16,626 nucleotides of DNA from an uncultured bacterium (GTDB taxonomy: Bacteria; Patescibacteriota; Minisyncoccia; Phycocordibacterales; UBA9973). The position numbers and the translations under genes are program-made. The stretch lies in NCBI GenBank assembly GCA_903821415.1, contig CAIJLF010000088.1, positions 1 to 16,626 on the forward strand, in the 5' to 3' direction. Below the pieces are notes generated by a model. That model was not told where the DNA came from, searched no databases, and was given only the letters and a program-made list of their open reading frames with translations. Position 1 is the stretch's first letter. Every line of letters begins with the position of its first letter. Positions 5,445 through 14,200 of the stretch are shown in pieces.

Positions 5445-7466
5445 TTATTTAAACCAAAATGCAACCAGGATTGGAACGATGATCAATGCAATGATGTTCA
5501 AGATTTTAATCATTGGGTTGATAGCTGGTCCAGCGGTATCCTTATAAGGATCACCGACTGTGTCTCCAGTAACGGCTGCTTTGTGAGCATCACTACCTTT
5601 ACCACCAAAGTTACCAAGTTCAATATATTTCTTTGCATTGTCCCATGCTCCACCACCGGAAGTCATTGAGATTGCTAAGAATATTCCTGTAACGATTGAG
5701 CCTACTAGAAGTCCGCCCAATGCTTCTGGTCCTAGGATGAATCCGACAAGAATAGGTGAGACAACTGCGATAACAGCAGGAAGAATCATTTGCTTTAGAG
5801 CACCAGTAGTTACGATGTCTACGCATTTTGCATAGTCAGGTTTGCCTGTACCATCCATGATACCTTTGATTTCGCGGAATTGTCTGCGAACTTCTTCGAC
5901 AACTTTTCCAGCGGCTTTTCCTACAGCTTCCATACATAGAGCAGAGAAGTAGTAGGGTAGAAGTCCTCCGATAAGTAGTCCGGCAATAACTTTCGGATTA
6001 CTCAAATCAAAAGTAAGTGAGTGTCCAAAGTTTGCGAATTCTTGTGTGTAAGAAGCGAAGAGGACGAGTGCAGCGAGTCCGGCTGATCCTATAGCATAAC
6101 CTTTTGTAACTGCTTTTGTTGTATTTCCAACTGCATCTAGAGGGTCAGTAACATCACGAACTGAGTCAGGAAGTCCTGCCATCTCTGCGATACCTCCAGC
6201 ATTATCAGTGATAGGACCGAATGAATCGATCGCTACGATGATACCTGTAAGGGAAAGCATAGACATAGCTGCGATAGCTATACCATATAAGCCAGCGAAA
6301 TTATAAGAAGTTAAGATACCTGCAACGATAGTAAGTAGAGGGAAAGCAGTAGACTTCATTGAGACTGCTAATCCTTGGATTACATTTGTGCCGTGTCCTG
6401 AGACTGAGGCTTGAGCAATAGACTTCACAGGGTTGTAAGCTGTAGAAGTGTAATACTCAGTGATGACTATGATAAGAGCAGTGACAGCGATACCTACTAA
6501 TGCACTTATATATAATGCATTTACAGTGTAAACTCCGTTTCCAGTCATAAGCAACTTTGTAATAGGGTAGAAACCTATAGCTGAAAGAACTCCTGCCGCG
6601 ATAAGACCTTTATACAAAGCGCCCATTATATTGTTACTTTTTCCAAGTTTTACAAACCATGTACCGATGATCGATGAGATTATCGCTACTCCACCTATCG
6701 CTAGAGGATAGATGATAGCATTGTTGAAGCTTGCGAATATAAGAGAACCGAGAAGCATTGTTGCTACAGAAGTAACTGCATATGTTTCAAACAAGTCAGC
6801 GGCCATACCTGCACAGTCTCCGACATTGTCTCCTACGTTATCAGCGATAACTGCTGGGTTACGAGGATCATCTTCTGGAATACCAGCTTCAACTTTACCG
6901 ACAAGGTCTGCACCTACGTCAGCAGCTTTTGTAAATATTCCACCTCCAAGACGAGCAAAAACTGATATCAAACTAGCTCCAAATGAAAGTCCTATTAGAG
7001 ACTTAACATCTCCTCCTGAAAATATGTAGAAAGTTGTGACTCCTAGTAGTGCAAGACCAACAACTAGAAGACCTGTGACGGTTCCTCCTTTGAAAGCAAG
7101 ACTTAGAGCCTCTTTTAGACCCTTTTTAGCTTCTTCAGTAGTACGGACATTGGCACGAACTGAAACGTTCATACCGATGTATCCAGCAAGAGCTGAAAGA
7201 ACAGCTCCGAAAATGAAACTAAAAGCTGTCATCCATCCTCCAATCATCGGTATAAAACCAATAACGAAGAAAAGGACTACAGCGATAACTCCGATAGTCT
7301 TGTATTGACGATTTAGATATGCACTGGCACCTTCTTGGATAGCTTTTGCGATTGCTTGCATCTTTGCATCACCTGCACCTTTCTTTAAAACAACACGGAT
7401 TAAAAATAGACCGTATAATATTGCAATTATAGAACTTATAAGAGCAAAAATAATAAATGGATTCAT
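5445..7466 (-). CDS. hppA: Membrane-bound proton-pumping pyrophosphatase (K+-independent type)
   Basis: This family hydrolyses inorganic pyrophosphate and uses the energy to pump ions across the membrane, recovering energy from biosynthetic waste. The 673-residue length is typical, with about 16 hydrophobic segments. Active-site motifs are visible: the DX7KXE signature at residues 183-193 ([11 protein letters not shown]), [19 protein letters not shown] from 196, [14 protein letters not shown] near 420, [14 protein letters not shown] near 603, and [18 protein letters not shown] near 634. The GNTTKA motif has Lys451 where potassium-dependent enzymes have Ala; by established family knowledge, this marks the K+-independent, H+-pumping class. 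The gene follows nusA but is separated from it by an inverted repeat, and it has its own -10 box. A leaderless start is predicted. Confidence 0.97.
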   Translation of the reverse strand: MNPFIIFALISSIIAILYGLFLIRVVLKKGAGDAKMQAIAKAIQEGASAYLNRQYKTIGVIAVVLFFVIGFIPMIGGWMTAFSFIFGAVLSALAGYIGMNVSVRANVRTTEEAKKGLKEALSLAFKGGTVTGLLVVGLALLGVTTFYIFSGGDVKSLIGLSFGASLISVFARLGGGIFTKAADVGADLVGKVEAGIPEDDPRNPAVIADNVGDNVGDCAGMAADLFETYAVTSVATMLLGSLIFASFNNAIIYPLAIGGVAIISSIIGTWFVKLGKSNNIMGALYKGLIAAGVLSAIGFYPITKLLMTGNGVYTVNALYISALVGIAVTALIIVITEYYTSTAYNPVKSIAQASVSGHGTNVIQGLAVSMKSTAFPLLTIVAGILTSYNFAGLYGIAIAAMSMLSLTGIIVAIDSFGPITDNAGGIAEMAGLPDSVRDVTDPLDAVGNTTKAVTKGYAIGSAGLAALVLFASYTQEFANFGHSLTFDLSNPKVIAGLLIGGLLPYYFSALCMEAVGKAAGKVVEEVRRQFREIKGIMDGTGKPDYAKCVDIVTTGALKQMILPAVIAVVSPILVGFILGPEALGGLLVGSIVTGIFLAISMTSGGGAWDNAKKYIELGNFGGKGSDAHKAAVTGDTVGDPYKDTAGPAINPMIKILNIIALIIVPILVAFWFK

Positions 7467-7472
7467 ATGTTT

Positions 7473-7478
7473 ATTATA
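7473..7478 (-). promoter_or_regulatory. -10 box of hppA, placed for a leaderless start
   Basis: TATAAT on the minus strand ends at 7473, seven positions before the A of the ATG at 7466. No Shine-Dalgarno and no good -35 are present. Confidence 0.5.
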
Positions 7479-7505
7479 TTAAATTATTAATAAGATTTGT
7501 TAGAA

Positions 7506-7519
7506 CTAATAACTAATCG
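7506..7519. repeat. Degenerate heptamer repeat near hppA
   Basis: Two adjacent 7-bp units, CTAATAA and CTAATCG, preceded by the related TTAGAA. This is a weaker relative of the CTAGNNN arrays before clpP and nusA, lying about 40-53 bp upstream of the hppA ATG. Confidence 0.35.
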
Positions 7520-7525
7520 CTTCAC

Positions 7526-7591
7526 AAATTATTAAAATTATTTCCTCTTTACCCCAGAGGGGCCCTACGAGATAAATAATTTTAATAATTT
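7526..7591. repeat. 18-bp inverted repeat around a GC-rich core, between nusA and hppA
   Basis: The arms at 7526-7543 and 7574-7591 are perfect complements made only of A and T (core TTATTAAAATTA). Between them is a 30-base GC-rich segment that can fold on its own (CCTCT...AGAGG, or CCCC AGA GGGG). It begins 17 bp after the nusA stop. It may end nusA transcription or fold as one long RNA hairpin, but there is no single clean T-run. Confidence 0.75.
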
Positions 7592-7607
7592 TGTTTCGCA
7601 ATCTTTT

Positions 7608-8792
7608 TTATGCTTCTGTACCGTCATCAACGATACCACCTTCTAAAATATCATCTTCGCTTAACTCTTCACCATTTTTGACAGAACTTGCTTCCATACC
7701 TTTTATGTCGATTCTCCATCCTGTGAGCTTGGCTGCTAGACGGACATTTTGTCCTCCTTTACCTATGGCTAGAGAGAGCTGGTCGACTGCGACTTCTACT
7801 ATTGCCTTATGTTCTTGTTCAAATATTTGAATATCGAGAACATTGGCAGGGGAGATAGAACTTGAGATATATGTTGCTGGATCAGGGGACCAAGGTATTA
7901 TATCTATTTTTTCTCCATTTAATTCACTCATAACCGTTGAGACTCTTACTCCTTTCTGTCCGACGCAAGATCCTACTGGATCGACGTGTTCATCATTGGA
8001 GTAAACTGCAATCTTGGAACGAGCTCCGGCTTCACGAGCTATAGACTTTATCTCTACTACTCCTCCGGCTATCTCAGGTGCCTCCATAGCAAATAGTCCT
8101 TCTATGAGTTGTGGATGAGTACGAGAAAGCTTTAGATTGACTCCTCTTGGTGTCTCTTCGACAGAGTAGAGATAAGCCTTGATTCTCTCTCCTTGTCTGT
8201 AGAATTCTCCAGGGATTTGTTCTTCTGGAAGGATGATACCTGTGGCACGATTGAAGTCTATATAGACTATTCCACGTTCTACCTTCTGAACTGTACCATT
8301 GATAATCTCACCTTCTTTACTTCCATATTCATCGACTATTGCACTTCTCTCTGCTTCGCGAATCTTCTGAATGATGACCTGCTTGGCAGTTTGTGCGGCT
8401 ATACGCCCATAATCATTTTTGTTTTCAAGGGGGAAGGCTAATTCTTCTTCGAGTTTTACACCACTTTTTATTTTCTTTGCATCTTCTATCAGTATGTGAT
8501 GTTCTTCATTGAAACGAACACGATTGTCATCTTCTGCTATTTCTTCTTCGTCTTCATCTTCTTTTGTCATTCTGACTAGAGAGTCATCAACCACTATCTT
8601 GATCTGTTGAAACTCCATTTCTCCTGACTCTATATCTATCTTTGCACGGATTATCTGGCCTTTTTTGCCGTAATCCTTTTTATATGCGGCAGCTAGGGCT
8701 TGCTCAATGGCGTCAACAATCTTCTCTCGAGGGATTTTGCGCTCTTGTTCAAGCTGTTCTAATGCCGACTTCATTCCTTTTAGGTCTAACAT
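7608..8792 (-). CDS. nusA: Transcription elongation/termination factor NusA
   Basis: NusA binds RNA polymerase and the nascent RNA and modulates pausing, termination and antitermination. Domains in order: polymerase-binding N-terminal domain (about 1-155, starting LKGMKSALEQLEQERKI); S1 domain (about 159-224, GEIINGTVQKVERGIVYIDF); first KH domain with GSCVGQKGVR at 274-283; second KH domain with AIGKGGQNVRLAAKLTGWRI from 342. The 394 residues match the short form without the C-terminal acidic repeats of the E. coli protein. Residues 78-90 form an acidic insertion (EDEDEEEIAEDD) in the N-terminal domain, and the tail is also acidic. The usual neighbours rimP and infB are absent on both sides. 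No Shine-Dalgarno is seen, and a heptamer repeat occupies that region. The leader has a hairpin that may act in autoregulation. Confidence 0.96.
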   Translation of the reverse strand: MLDLKGMKSALEQLEQERKIPREKIVDAIEQALAAAYKKDYGKKGQIIRAKIDIESGEMEFQQIKIVVDDSLVRMTKEDEDEEEIAEDDNRVRFNEEHHILIEDAKKIKSGVKLEEELAFPLENKNDYGRIAAQTAKQVIIQKIREAERSAIVDEYGSKEGEIINGTVQKVERGIVYIDFNRATGIILPEEQIPGEFYRQGERIKAYLYSVEETPRGVNLKLSRTHPQLIEGLFAMEAPEIAGGVVEIKSIAREAGARSKIAVYSNDEHVDPVGSCVGQKGVRVSTVMSELNGEKIDIIPWSPDPATYISSSISPANVLDIQIFEQEHKAIVEVAVDQLSLAIGKGGQNVRLAAKLTGWRIDIKGMEASSVKNGEELSEDDILEGGIVDDGTEA

Positions 8793-8801
8793 AATTTGTT
8801 T

Positions 8802-8829
8802 CTAGGTACTAGGTTCTAGCTGCTAGCCA
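8802..8829. repeat. Four-unit CTAGNNN heptamer repeat upstream of nusA
   Basis: Four perfect-register units on the plus strand: CTAGGTA, CTAGGTT, CTAGCTG, CTAGCCA. The array begins 10 bp before the nusA ATG, almost the same place as the array before clpP. Confidence 0.65.
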
Positions 8830-8895
8830 AAACATAGATACCCGTTATTAAATTGTAATTTTCATTAAAAACAAGCATTTATTGCGTATTTTTAG

Positions 8896-8926
8896 TAAAA
8901 TAAAAGCCCGGTTCGAGGACGGACTT
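8896..8926 (-). terminator. Terminator-like hairpin in the nusA leader
   Basis: On the minus strand AAGTCCG pairs with CGGGCTT (one G-U pair) around a nine-base loop, followed by TTTTATTTTA. It lies 100-130 bp before nusA. No minus-strand gene upstream needs it, because the next gene is divergent, so it may act as an attenuator. Confidence 0.55.
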
Positions 8927-8935
8927 ACAATTACA

Positions 8936-8964
8936 ATGTTACCCCAATGTATTTCATTAGTCAA
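8936..8964 (-). promoter_or_regulatory. Candidate promoter of nusA
   Basis: On the minus strand TTGACT (8959-8964), 17 bp, TAACAT (8936-8941). The predicted start near 8929 is only a few bases before the hairpin, giving a leader of about 137 bases. Confidence 0.48.
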
Positions 8965-9003
8965 ATTAAGGATAGACCTGTGCATAACTCACCACACAAC
9001 CCA

Positions 9004-9032
9004 TTGACAAAATTGTCAATAAGTACGATAAT
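9004..9032 (+). promoter_or_regulatory. Promoter of the lipoprotein gene, with an overlapping operator-like repeat
   Basis: A consensus TTGACA (9004-9009), 17 bp, GATAAT (9027-9032). The -35 lies inside the inverted repeat TTGACAA-AA-TTGTCAA (9004-9019), which has the size and symmetry of a dimeric repressor site. The predicted start is near 9039. The leader holds AAGGA and TCCTT (9037-9056) that can pair. Confidence 0.78.
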
Positions 9033-9069
9033 ATAAAGGAATAAATAAAAAATCCTTAATAATCATAAT

Positions 9070-9792
9070 ATGAAAAAGAAAATTAAATTGCTCATCTCTT
9101 TCTTTGTCATTCTGATTTTAATATTAGGATGCAAAGGCTCTACGGTAATCGATCCGACACCCATCGTGCCACCAGATCCGATACCTGTAGTAAAGAAATA
9201 CACAGTTGAAGTCACTTCAGACTCCAATGGTGTGATTAGTCCTTCTGGTAAAATGGAAGTGATTAGTGGTAATAGCTTGAATTTAAGCATTGTTCCTAAA
9301 TTTGGTTATAAGCTTGATACATTCTTAGTCAATAAGTTTCCTGTAGTAATTAATGGAAATTCCTATAGTCTAAATAATGTTGATAAAAATTATCAGATTA
9401 AGGCTACCTATATAAAAACTTTAAGCTGGTATTTAGCTAAAGGTAAATGGAAATGTGATTCTCTTGCTAATCTTGAACCAACTGGTATTTGGAACATTTA
9501 TCCAATTTGGGGAGAAATAGGTGCACTCCAGTTTGTGTATACTTTTTTACCTGATGGTAGCTATACTTTATATGAATCAGGAAATTGGTATGACAGTGGG
9601 ACTTGGCTTATCTCTGGTGAAGATACTAAATCACCTACTCTTAGCCTTAAAAATCCTGGAGGAACTCAAGTTTGGAACATTGAAAAGTTAGATAATGTAT
9701 ATCTTACTTTATTAAATAACAATGTTCTATATGTAGGAGATCCAAATTATAAAGTTACATCTATGAGATACAAATATTCACAACTAAAATAA
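9070..9792 (+). CDS. Lipoprotein with InlB-type repeat and lipocalin-like domain
   Basis: Residues 1-20 are a lipoprotein signal peptide (MKKKIKLLISFFVILILILG) with Cys21 in a lipobox (LILGC). The mature protein would be lipid-anchored on the outer face of the membrane. A Pro-rich spacer (PTPIVPPDPIP) follows. Residues 42-115 resemble a divergent InlB B-repeat (KKYTVEVTSDSNGVISPSG, then GYKLDTFLVN and YQIKATYIK). Residues 118-240 resemble a lipocalin-like domain (KGKWKCDS, FLPDGSYTLYESGNWYDSGT, WNIEKLDNVYLTLL), a small beta barrel best known in Bacteroidota lipoproteins. The ligand is unknown. It has its own strong promoter and terminator, divergent from nusA, and is the first of four exported proteins in a row. 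Domain names come from remembered patterns. Confidence 0.88.
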   Translation: MKKKIKLLISFFVILILILGCKGSTVIDPTPIVPPDPIPVVKKYTVEVTSDSNGVISPSGKMEVISGNSLNLSIVPKFGYKLDTFLVNKFPVVINGNSYSLNNVDKNYQIKATYIKTLSWYLAKGKWKCDSLANLEPTGIWNIYPIWGEIGALQFVYTFLPDGSYTLYESGNWYDSGTWLISGEDTKSPTLSLKNPGGTQVWNIEKLDNVYLTLLNNNVLYVGDPNYKVTSMRYKYSQLK

Positions 9793-9815
9793 TTGTGAAT
9801 ATGTGGCACTATACG

Positions 9816-9855
9816 AAACCGTTATCATTGCATTGCAATTGATAACGGTTTTTTT
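9816..9855 (+). terminator. Terminator after the lipoprotein gene
   Basis: AAACCGTTATCA pairs with TGATAACGGTTT (12 bp), with a further small TTGC/GCAA stem inside, followed by a seven-T run. Confidence 0.9.
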
Positions 9856-9865
9856 ATATAAAATA

Positions 9866-9895
9866 TTGCCATTTATTTTTTATATATGTTATTAT
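9866..9895 (+). promoter_or_regulatory. Promoter of the Hint-domain gene
   Basis: TTGCCA (9866-9871), 18 bp, TATTAT (9890-9895), with TG ahead of the -10 (TGTTATTAT, the same nonamer as in the promoter at 1443). The predicted start is near 9902, 45 bp before the ATG. Confidence 0.62.
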
Positions 9896-9946
9896 GTTAT
9901 TAATTAATAAGTTTTACTTTTAATAAGATTTTAATTAATCAAATCT

Positions 9947-11077
9947 ATGAAAAAAATATTTAATAAGTCCTTGTTTAAATTATTGTTTGTGTTTATTACA
10001 TTTTTAATATCTTCAAATATTACCAATGCAGCAGTTACTAATACAATAACTGTAACTCCAGCTAAGCCAACTGTTACTATTAAATATGGTGGAAGTGCAA
10101 CAATAACTTTTTCAGTTACAGGATCTTATACAAGGTGTTATTTAGGAACGGATCCTGCTAATGCAGACGCTAATGCAGTTACTCCAGGTGCACCAGGTTT
10201 TAATGTTTCCCCAACTGTTACAACAACATATACAATTACTTGTGATGATTATACTGCAACTCCTTTGTGCAATTCATATACAGTTCCTCTGAATACTTGT
10301 TTTATAGCTGACACAAAAGTACTTCTCTCAGATGGTTCTTCAAAGAATATTCAAGATGTAAATATAGGGGATATGCTAAAAGGAGAAACAACAAACAATA
10401 GAGTATTGGGCTTTCATGATCCAAAATTAGAAGACGGTAAACTTTATTCTTTTAATGGTGGACGTTACTTTGTAACAGCTGAGCATCCATTTAAGACTAC
10501 AGATGGATGGAAGTCAATAAATCCAAAGAAAACTCTAGTTGAAAATATTGGTGTTACAGTTACGGAACTTAAAGTAGGAGATACTCTTATAACTGAAAAT
10601 GGTAATGTCATACTAAGGACTATTGATAGTAAGAATGACAAGGCAAGTACTCAGCTTTATAACTTCAAACTTGATGGTGACCATACTTACTACGCTGACG
10701 GATACTTGGTTCACAATAAGATGGCTTGTGGTGGAGGTTATGCTTGTGGATCAGGTAGTATTTGTATAGGACCAGATGGTTATCCTGCAGATACTAGTGG
10801 TACAGGTGGTACCTGCAAAGCTTGCCCAGGTACAATTACTTGTCAAAGTGGTTATACTTCATCGTGTTCTGGTGGATTCGTGGTGTGTACGCAGACAACT
10901 GGATGCAGCGGTACAGTTTCTATTCCTTGCCAAGGTACTGTAATAGGAAGTTCACAAAATGGAACTTCTCCTGGTCCATATGAAGGAGACTCATGCTCTA
11001 TCTTTACAACATCAGCAACTTGCTTACAAGGAGCGGTCACTCATGGATGTTCTTGGAATACAGGTTCGTTGTTATAA
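9947..11077 (+). CDS. Secreted protein with a Hint (intein-like) autoprocessing domain
   Basis: Residues 1-28 are a signal peptide (KLLFVFITFLISSNITNA). Residues 30-115 are an Ig-like beta domain. Residues 118-257 form a Hint domain, the self-cleaving fold of inteins and hedgehog proteins. Its first residue is Cys118 (TCFIADTKVLLSDG), block B has Thr177 and His180 (VTAEHPF), and it ends HTYYADGYLVHN with His256-Asn257. The residue after it is Lys258, not Cys, Ser or Thr, so classical splicing is unlikely; cleavage at one or both ends is expected, as in bacterial intein-like domains. There is no homing endonuclease insert. The tail (258-376) has 13 Cys and many Gly, typical of a disulfide-bonded extracellular module. 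The gene has its own promoter and terminator. What the processed pieces do is unknown. Confidence 0.88.
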   Translation: MKKIFNKSLFKLLFVFITFLISSNITNAAVTNTITVTPAKPTVTIKYGGSATITFSVTGSYTRCYLGTDPANADANAVTPGAPGFNVSPTVTTTYTITCDDYTATPLCNSYTVPLNTCFIADTKVLLSDGSSKNIQDVNIGDMLKGETTNNRVLGFHDPKLEDGKLYSFNGGRYFVTAEHPFKTTDGWKSINPKKTLVENIGVTVTELKVGDTLITENGNVILRTIDSKNDKASTQLYNFKLDGDHTYYADGYLVHNKMACGGGYACGSGSICIGPDGYPADTSGTGGTCKACPGTITCQSGYTSSCSGGFVVCTQTTGCSGTVSIPCQGTVIGSSQNGTSPGPYEGDSCSIFTTSATCLQGAVTHGCSWNTGSLL

Positions 11078-11088
11078 ATATTTTTATT

Positions 11089-11119
11089 AAAAAGAACATC
11101 CGTTTAGGGTGTTCTTTTT
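11089..11119 (+). terminator. Terminator after the Hint-domain gene
   Basis: A 13-bp stem, AAAAAGAACATCC against GGGTGTTCTTTTT (one G-U pair), loop GTTTA, ending in five T's. Confidence 0.88.
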
Positions 11120-11148
11120 AATTATTTACTATTTTTCCATAAATTTAT

Positions 11149-11178
11149 TTGCTTATGGTGCTTAATTCCTGGTATAAT
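11149..11178 (+). promoter_or_regulatory. Promoter of the large repeat adhesin
   Basis: TTGCTT (11149-11154), 18 bp, TATAAT (11173-11178) with extended -10 TGGTATAAT. The predicted start is near 11185. The same nonamer precedes the gene at 15148. A second TATAAT at 11218 is too close to the ATG to be used. Confidence 0.68.
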
Positions 11179-11226
11179 AATTAGAATAGTTTCTACCAAT
11201 TTATTATTAGCTAATTTTATAATCAA

Positions 11227-14200
11227 ATGAAATTTATAAAAATATTTTTATTCACAGTCCTAGCGATTTTCTCAATAGGCTTTTTTAGTAATCAAGTTGC
11301 TGCTGCTTCTGGGTCAGGAAGTGTAACTGTCACAGTTGTGAATCCTCCTACTGCAACCCTAACGGCAGATGCTACTACTGTTCCTTATAATACAGGTACG
11401 ACTCTTCATGGTACATCTACTGGTAATGTTGTTTCTTGTACCGTGTCTTGGCCTGGTGGTAGTAATACACAAGGGGCTTCATTAGATGTATCGACTGGTA
11501 ATTTAACTACATCTACGACATATTCACTAGTTTGTGATGGTGGATCAATTGCAGGAAGTAGTAATACTTCTACTATTACGATAAATGTAAGTGCTCAACC
11601 TAAGTACACCCTCACTATCACTACTGCGGGTACAGGAGGAGGAACAGTGACTCCTACTAGTGGAACAACATATAATTCAGGAACATCAGTTCCTCTAGGT
11701 GCCACTGCAAATGGTACATCAACTTTTGGTGGATGGAGTGGTACTGGCTGTACCACTGGAACTGTAACTATGGACGCAGATAAGAGTTGTACGGCTACAT
11801 TTACAGCATCAGTTGTAAATTATACCGTTACTGGTACATCCAACGCAGGTGGTACAATAACTCCTCCAACTCAGTCTGTAACTTCTGGATCTAAGACCAC
11901 ACTAAACGTTAATCCTAGCTCTGGATATTCTGCTACCGCTTCAGGCTGTGGAGGATCACTTTCTGGAACAACATATACTACTGGACCTATCACTGCAAAT
12001 TGTACAGTAACTGCCACATTTACAGCAACACTTCTGCCCCCTGATCCTGTAACTGGACTCACAGTTGTTACTAGCGTCTCTCCTAAATCTTGTGGAAATG
12101 ATTGGTTGGCTATTTCATTTAATTCTTCAGCTAGAGCAACTAGCTATCAGGTATTTAGAGACGGAGTAGCTGTATCTTCCTCATTATATAATGGTACAGA
12201 TTTATCTTTTTCTGATACAAAACTTGTTCTTGGACAAAGTTATACATATACAGTCAAAGCTATCAATTCAGCAGGGTTTGCTACTTCAGGACCAGTTACT
12301 GGAACAGTAGCAGGGGTTTGTCCAGTTACTCTTTCTATCACTACAGCTGGCACAGGTAGTGGAACAGTAACAGGAGCAGGCTCGTATACTGCAGGCACGG
12401 TTGTTTCTATGACTGCCACTGCAAATGGTACATCAACTTTTGCTGGGTGGAGTGGTACTGGCTGTACCACTGGAACAGTAACTATGGACGCAGACAAAAG
12501 TTGTATCGCTACATTTACAACAGTAGGGTCTATATCAGTTTTATTATCTGCATCTTCAACATCAGTATATCTTCCTACAAGTTCGACAACGCTTTCTTGG
12601 TTAACAACTGGTACTCCTGACTCCTGTACTGCATCGAATGCTTGGTCAGGATCAAAGGCATTGAGTGGGTCAGAGTTAAGATCTGGTATGACTGCCGGGA
12701 CATACAACTATGTCATCACTTGTTCAAAAACAGGAACAGCAGATGCTACTGCCAATGTAAGTGTAGTAGTATATCCTGATCCTCCTGTTGTCACTTTGTC
12801 AGCAACACCTACTACTGGAACTTCACCTCTAACTTCAACTCTGTCTTGGACTGTTTCAGGAGGTGCTACTTCTTGTACAGCAAGTAATGGATGGTCAGGT
12901 AGTAAGACTATAACAGGAGGAAGTCAGTCTATTTCAGGTATATCTTCTTCAACTACTTATATATTAGTTTGTGCTAATGCAGGAGGAAATTCAAATATTG
13001 CTTCTGTTACGGTAAATCCTACAGTACCAGTCGGAGCTATCTCTGTCGCTATTTCAGCTTCTCCTACATCGATAACATTACCTACAAGTTCGACAACTCT
13101 AACTTGGACGACAGGAGGCTCTCCAGATTCATGTACTGCTTCAAATTTTTGGTCAGGATCTAAGTCGGCAAGTGGAGGAAGTGAAGTTCGTTCTGGTATG
13201 ACAGCTGGAACATATAACTATGTAATCACTTGTTCAAAAGCAGGGACAACAGATGCTACCGCCAATGTAAGTGTAGTTGTGAATCCTGCCGTTGTCGGAG
13301 CTATAACTGTCGCTATTACAGCTGCTCCTACATCTATGACTCTACCTACAAGTTCTACAACTCTAACTTGGACGACAGGAGGCTCTCCTGATTCATGTAC
13401 AGCTTCAAATTTCTGGTCAGGAACAAAGACTGCAAGTGGAGGAAGTGAAGTTCGTTCTGGTATGACAGCAGGAACATATAAATACGTCATCACTTGTTCA
13501 AAGGCTGGGACGACAGACGCCACAGCCAATGTAAGCGTAGTTGTAAATCCTGTTACAATTGTGATACCTCCTACTCCTACGGGTCTTACAGCAACTGCAA
13601 GTATCTGTGGAAATGATTTGCTAAATATCGCATGGAATGCTTCAACAGGGGCAACTAGCTACCAAGTCTATAGAGACGGAGGGGCGACTGCAGTTTACAA
13701 TGGTTCTGCAACTTTATTCTCTGATACTGGTCTAGTTCTAGGATCAACACATACATATAAAGTCAAAGCTACAAATTCAGCAGGATCTTCTGCTTTATCT
13801 GTCTCAGCTTCTGGTACAGTAGCACCTGTCTGTAAATTTGCTCTTACTATTACAAAAGCAGGAACAGGAACAGGCACAGTAACTCCTACAAGTGGAACGA
13901 CATATAATTCAGGAGCAGTCGTAGTTCTCAATGCTACTCCAAATGCGACGTCTACCTTTGTTGGATGGACTGGTAATGCAGACTGTACAGATGCATCTGT
14001 CACTATGGATGCAGCAAAGTCTTGTATCGCTACATTTACATTTAAAACTATTGTTTGTTCTGCTCCTCTAACTCAAACAGTTAAAGTAGCTTGTGATGTA
14101 AATGCAAACGGTGACGCAGCGACTTCAGGTCAAGTAACAAGAAAACAAACAAAAACAGCTCCAAGTTGTACATTTGGAACTCCGGTAGATAGTACGAATT

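Noticed and set aside
6712..7308. Plus-strand open frames opposite hppA
   Set aside because: hppA is certain from its motifs; these are compositional shadows rich in Pro, Thr, Ser and Arg.
8904..8926. tRNA fragment suggested by GGTTCGAGGAC
   Set aside because: The T-loop-like string has no acceptor, D or anticodon arms around it; the bases instead form a short hairpin followed by a T-run on the minus strand.
10298..10720. A true splicing intein
   Set aside because: The residue after His-Asn is Lys, which cannot serve as the splicing nucleophile, and the host protein is a secreted variable protein, not a conserved enzyme.
12240..12707. Long minus-strand open frames within the adhesin (also 13218-13529 and 13695-14003)
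   Set aside because: They mirror the repetitive Thr/Ser/Val coding on the plus strand, recur in each repeat copy, and have no start signals or recognisable protein features.
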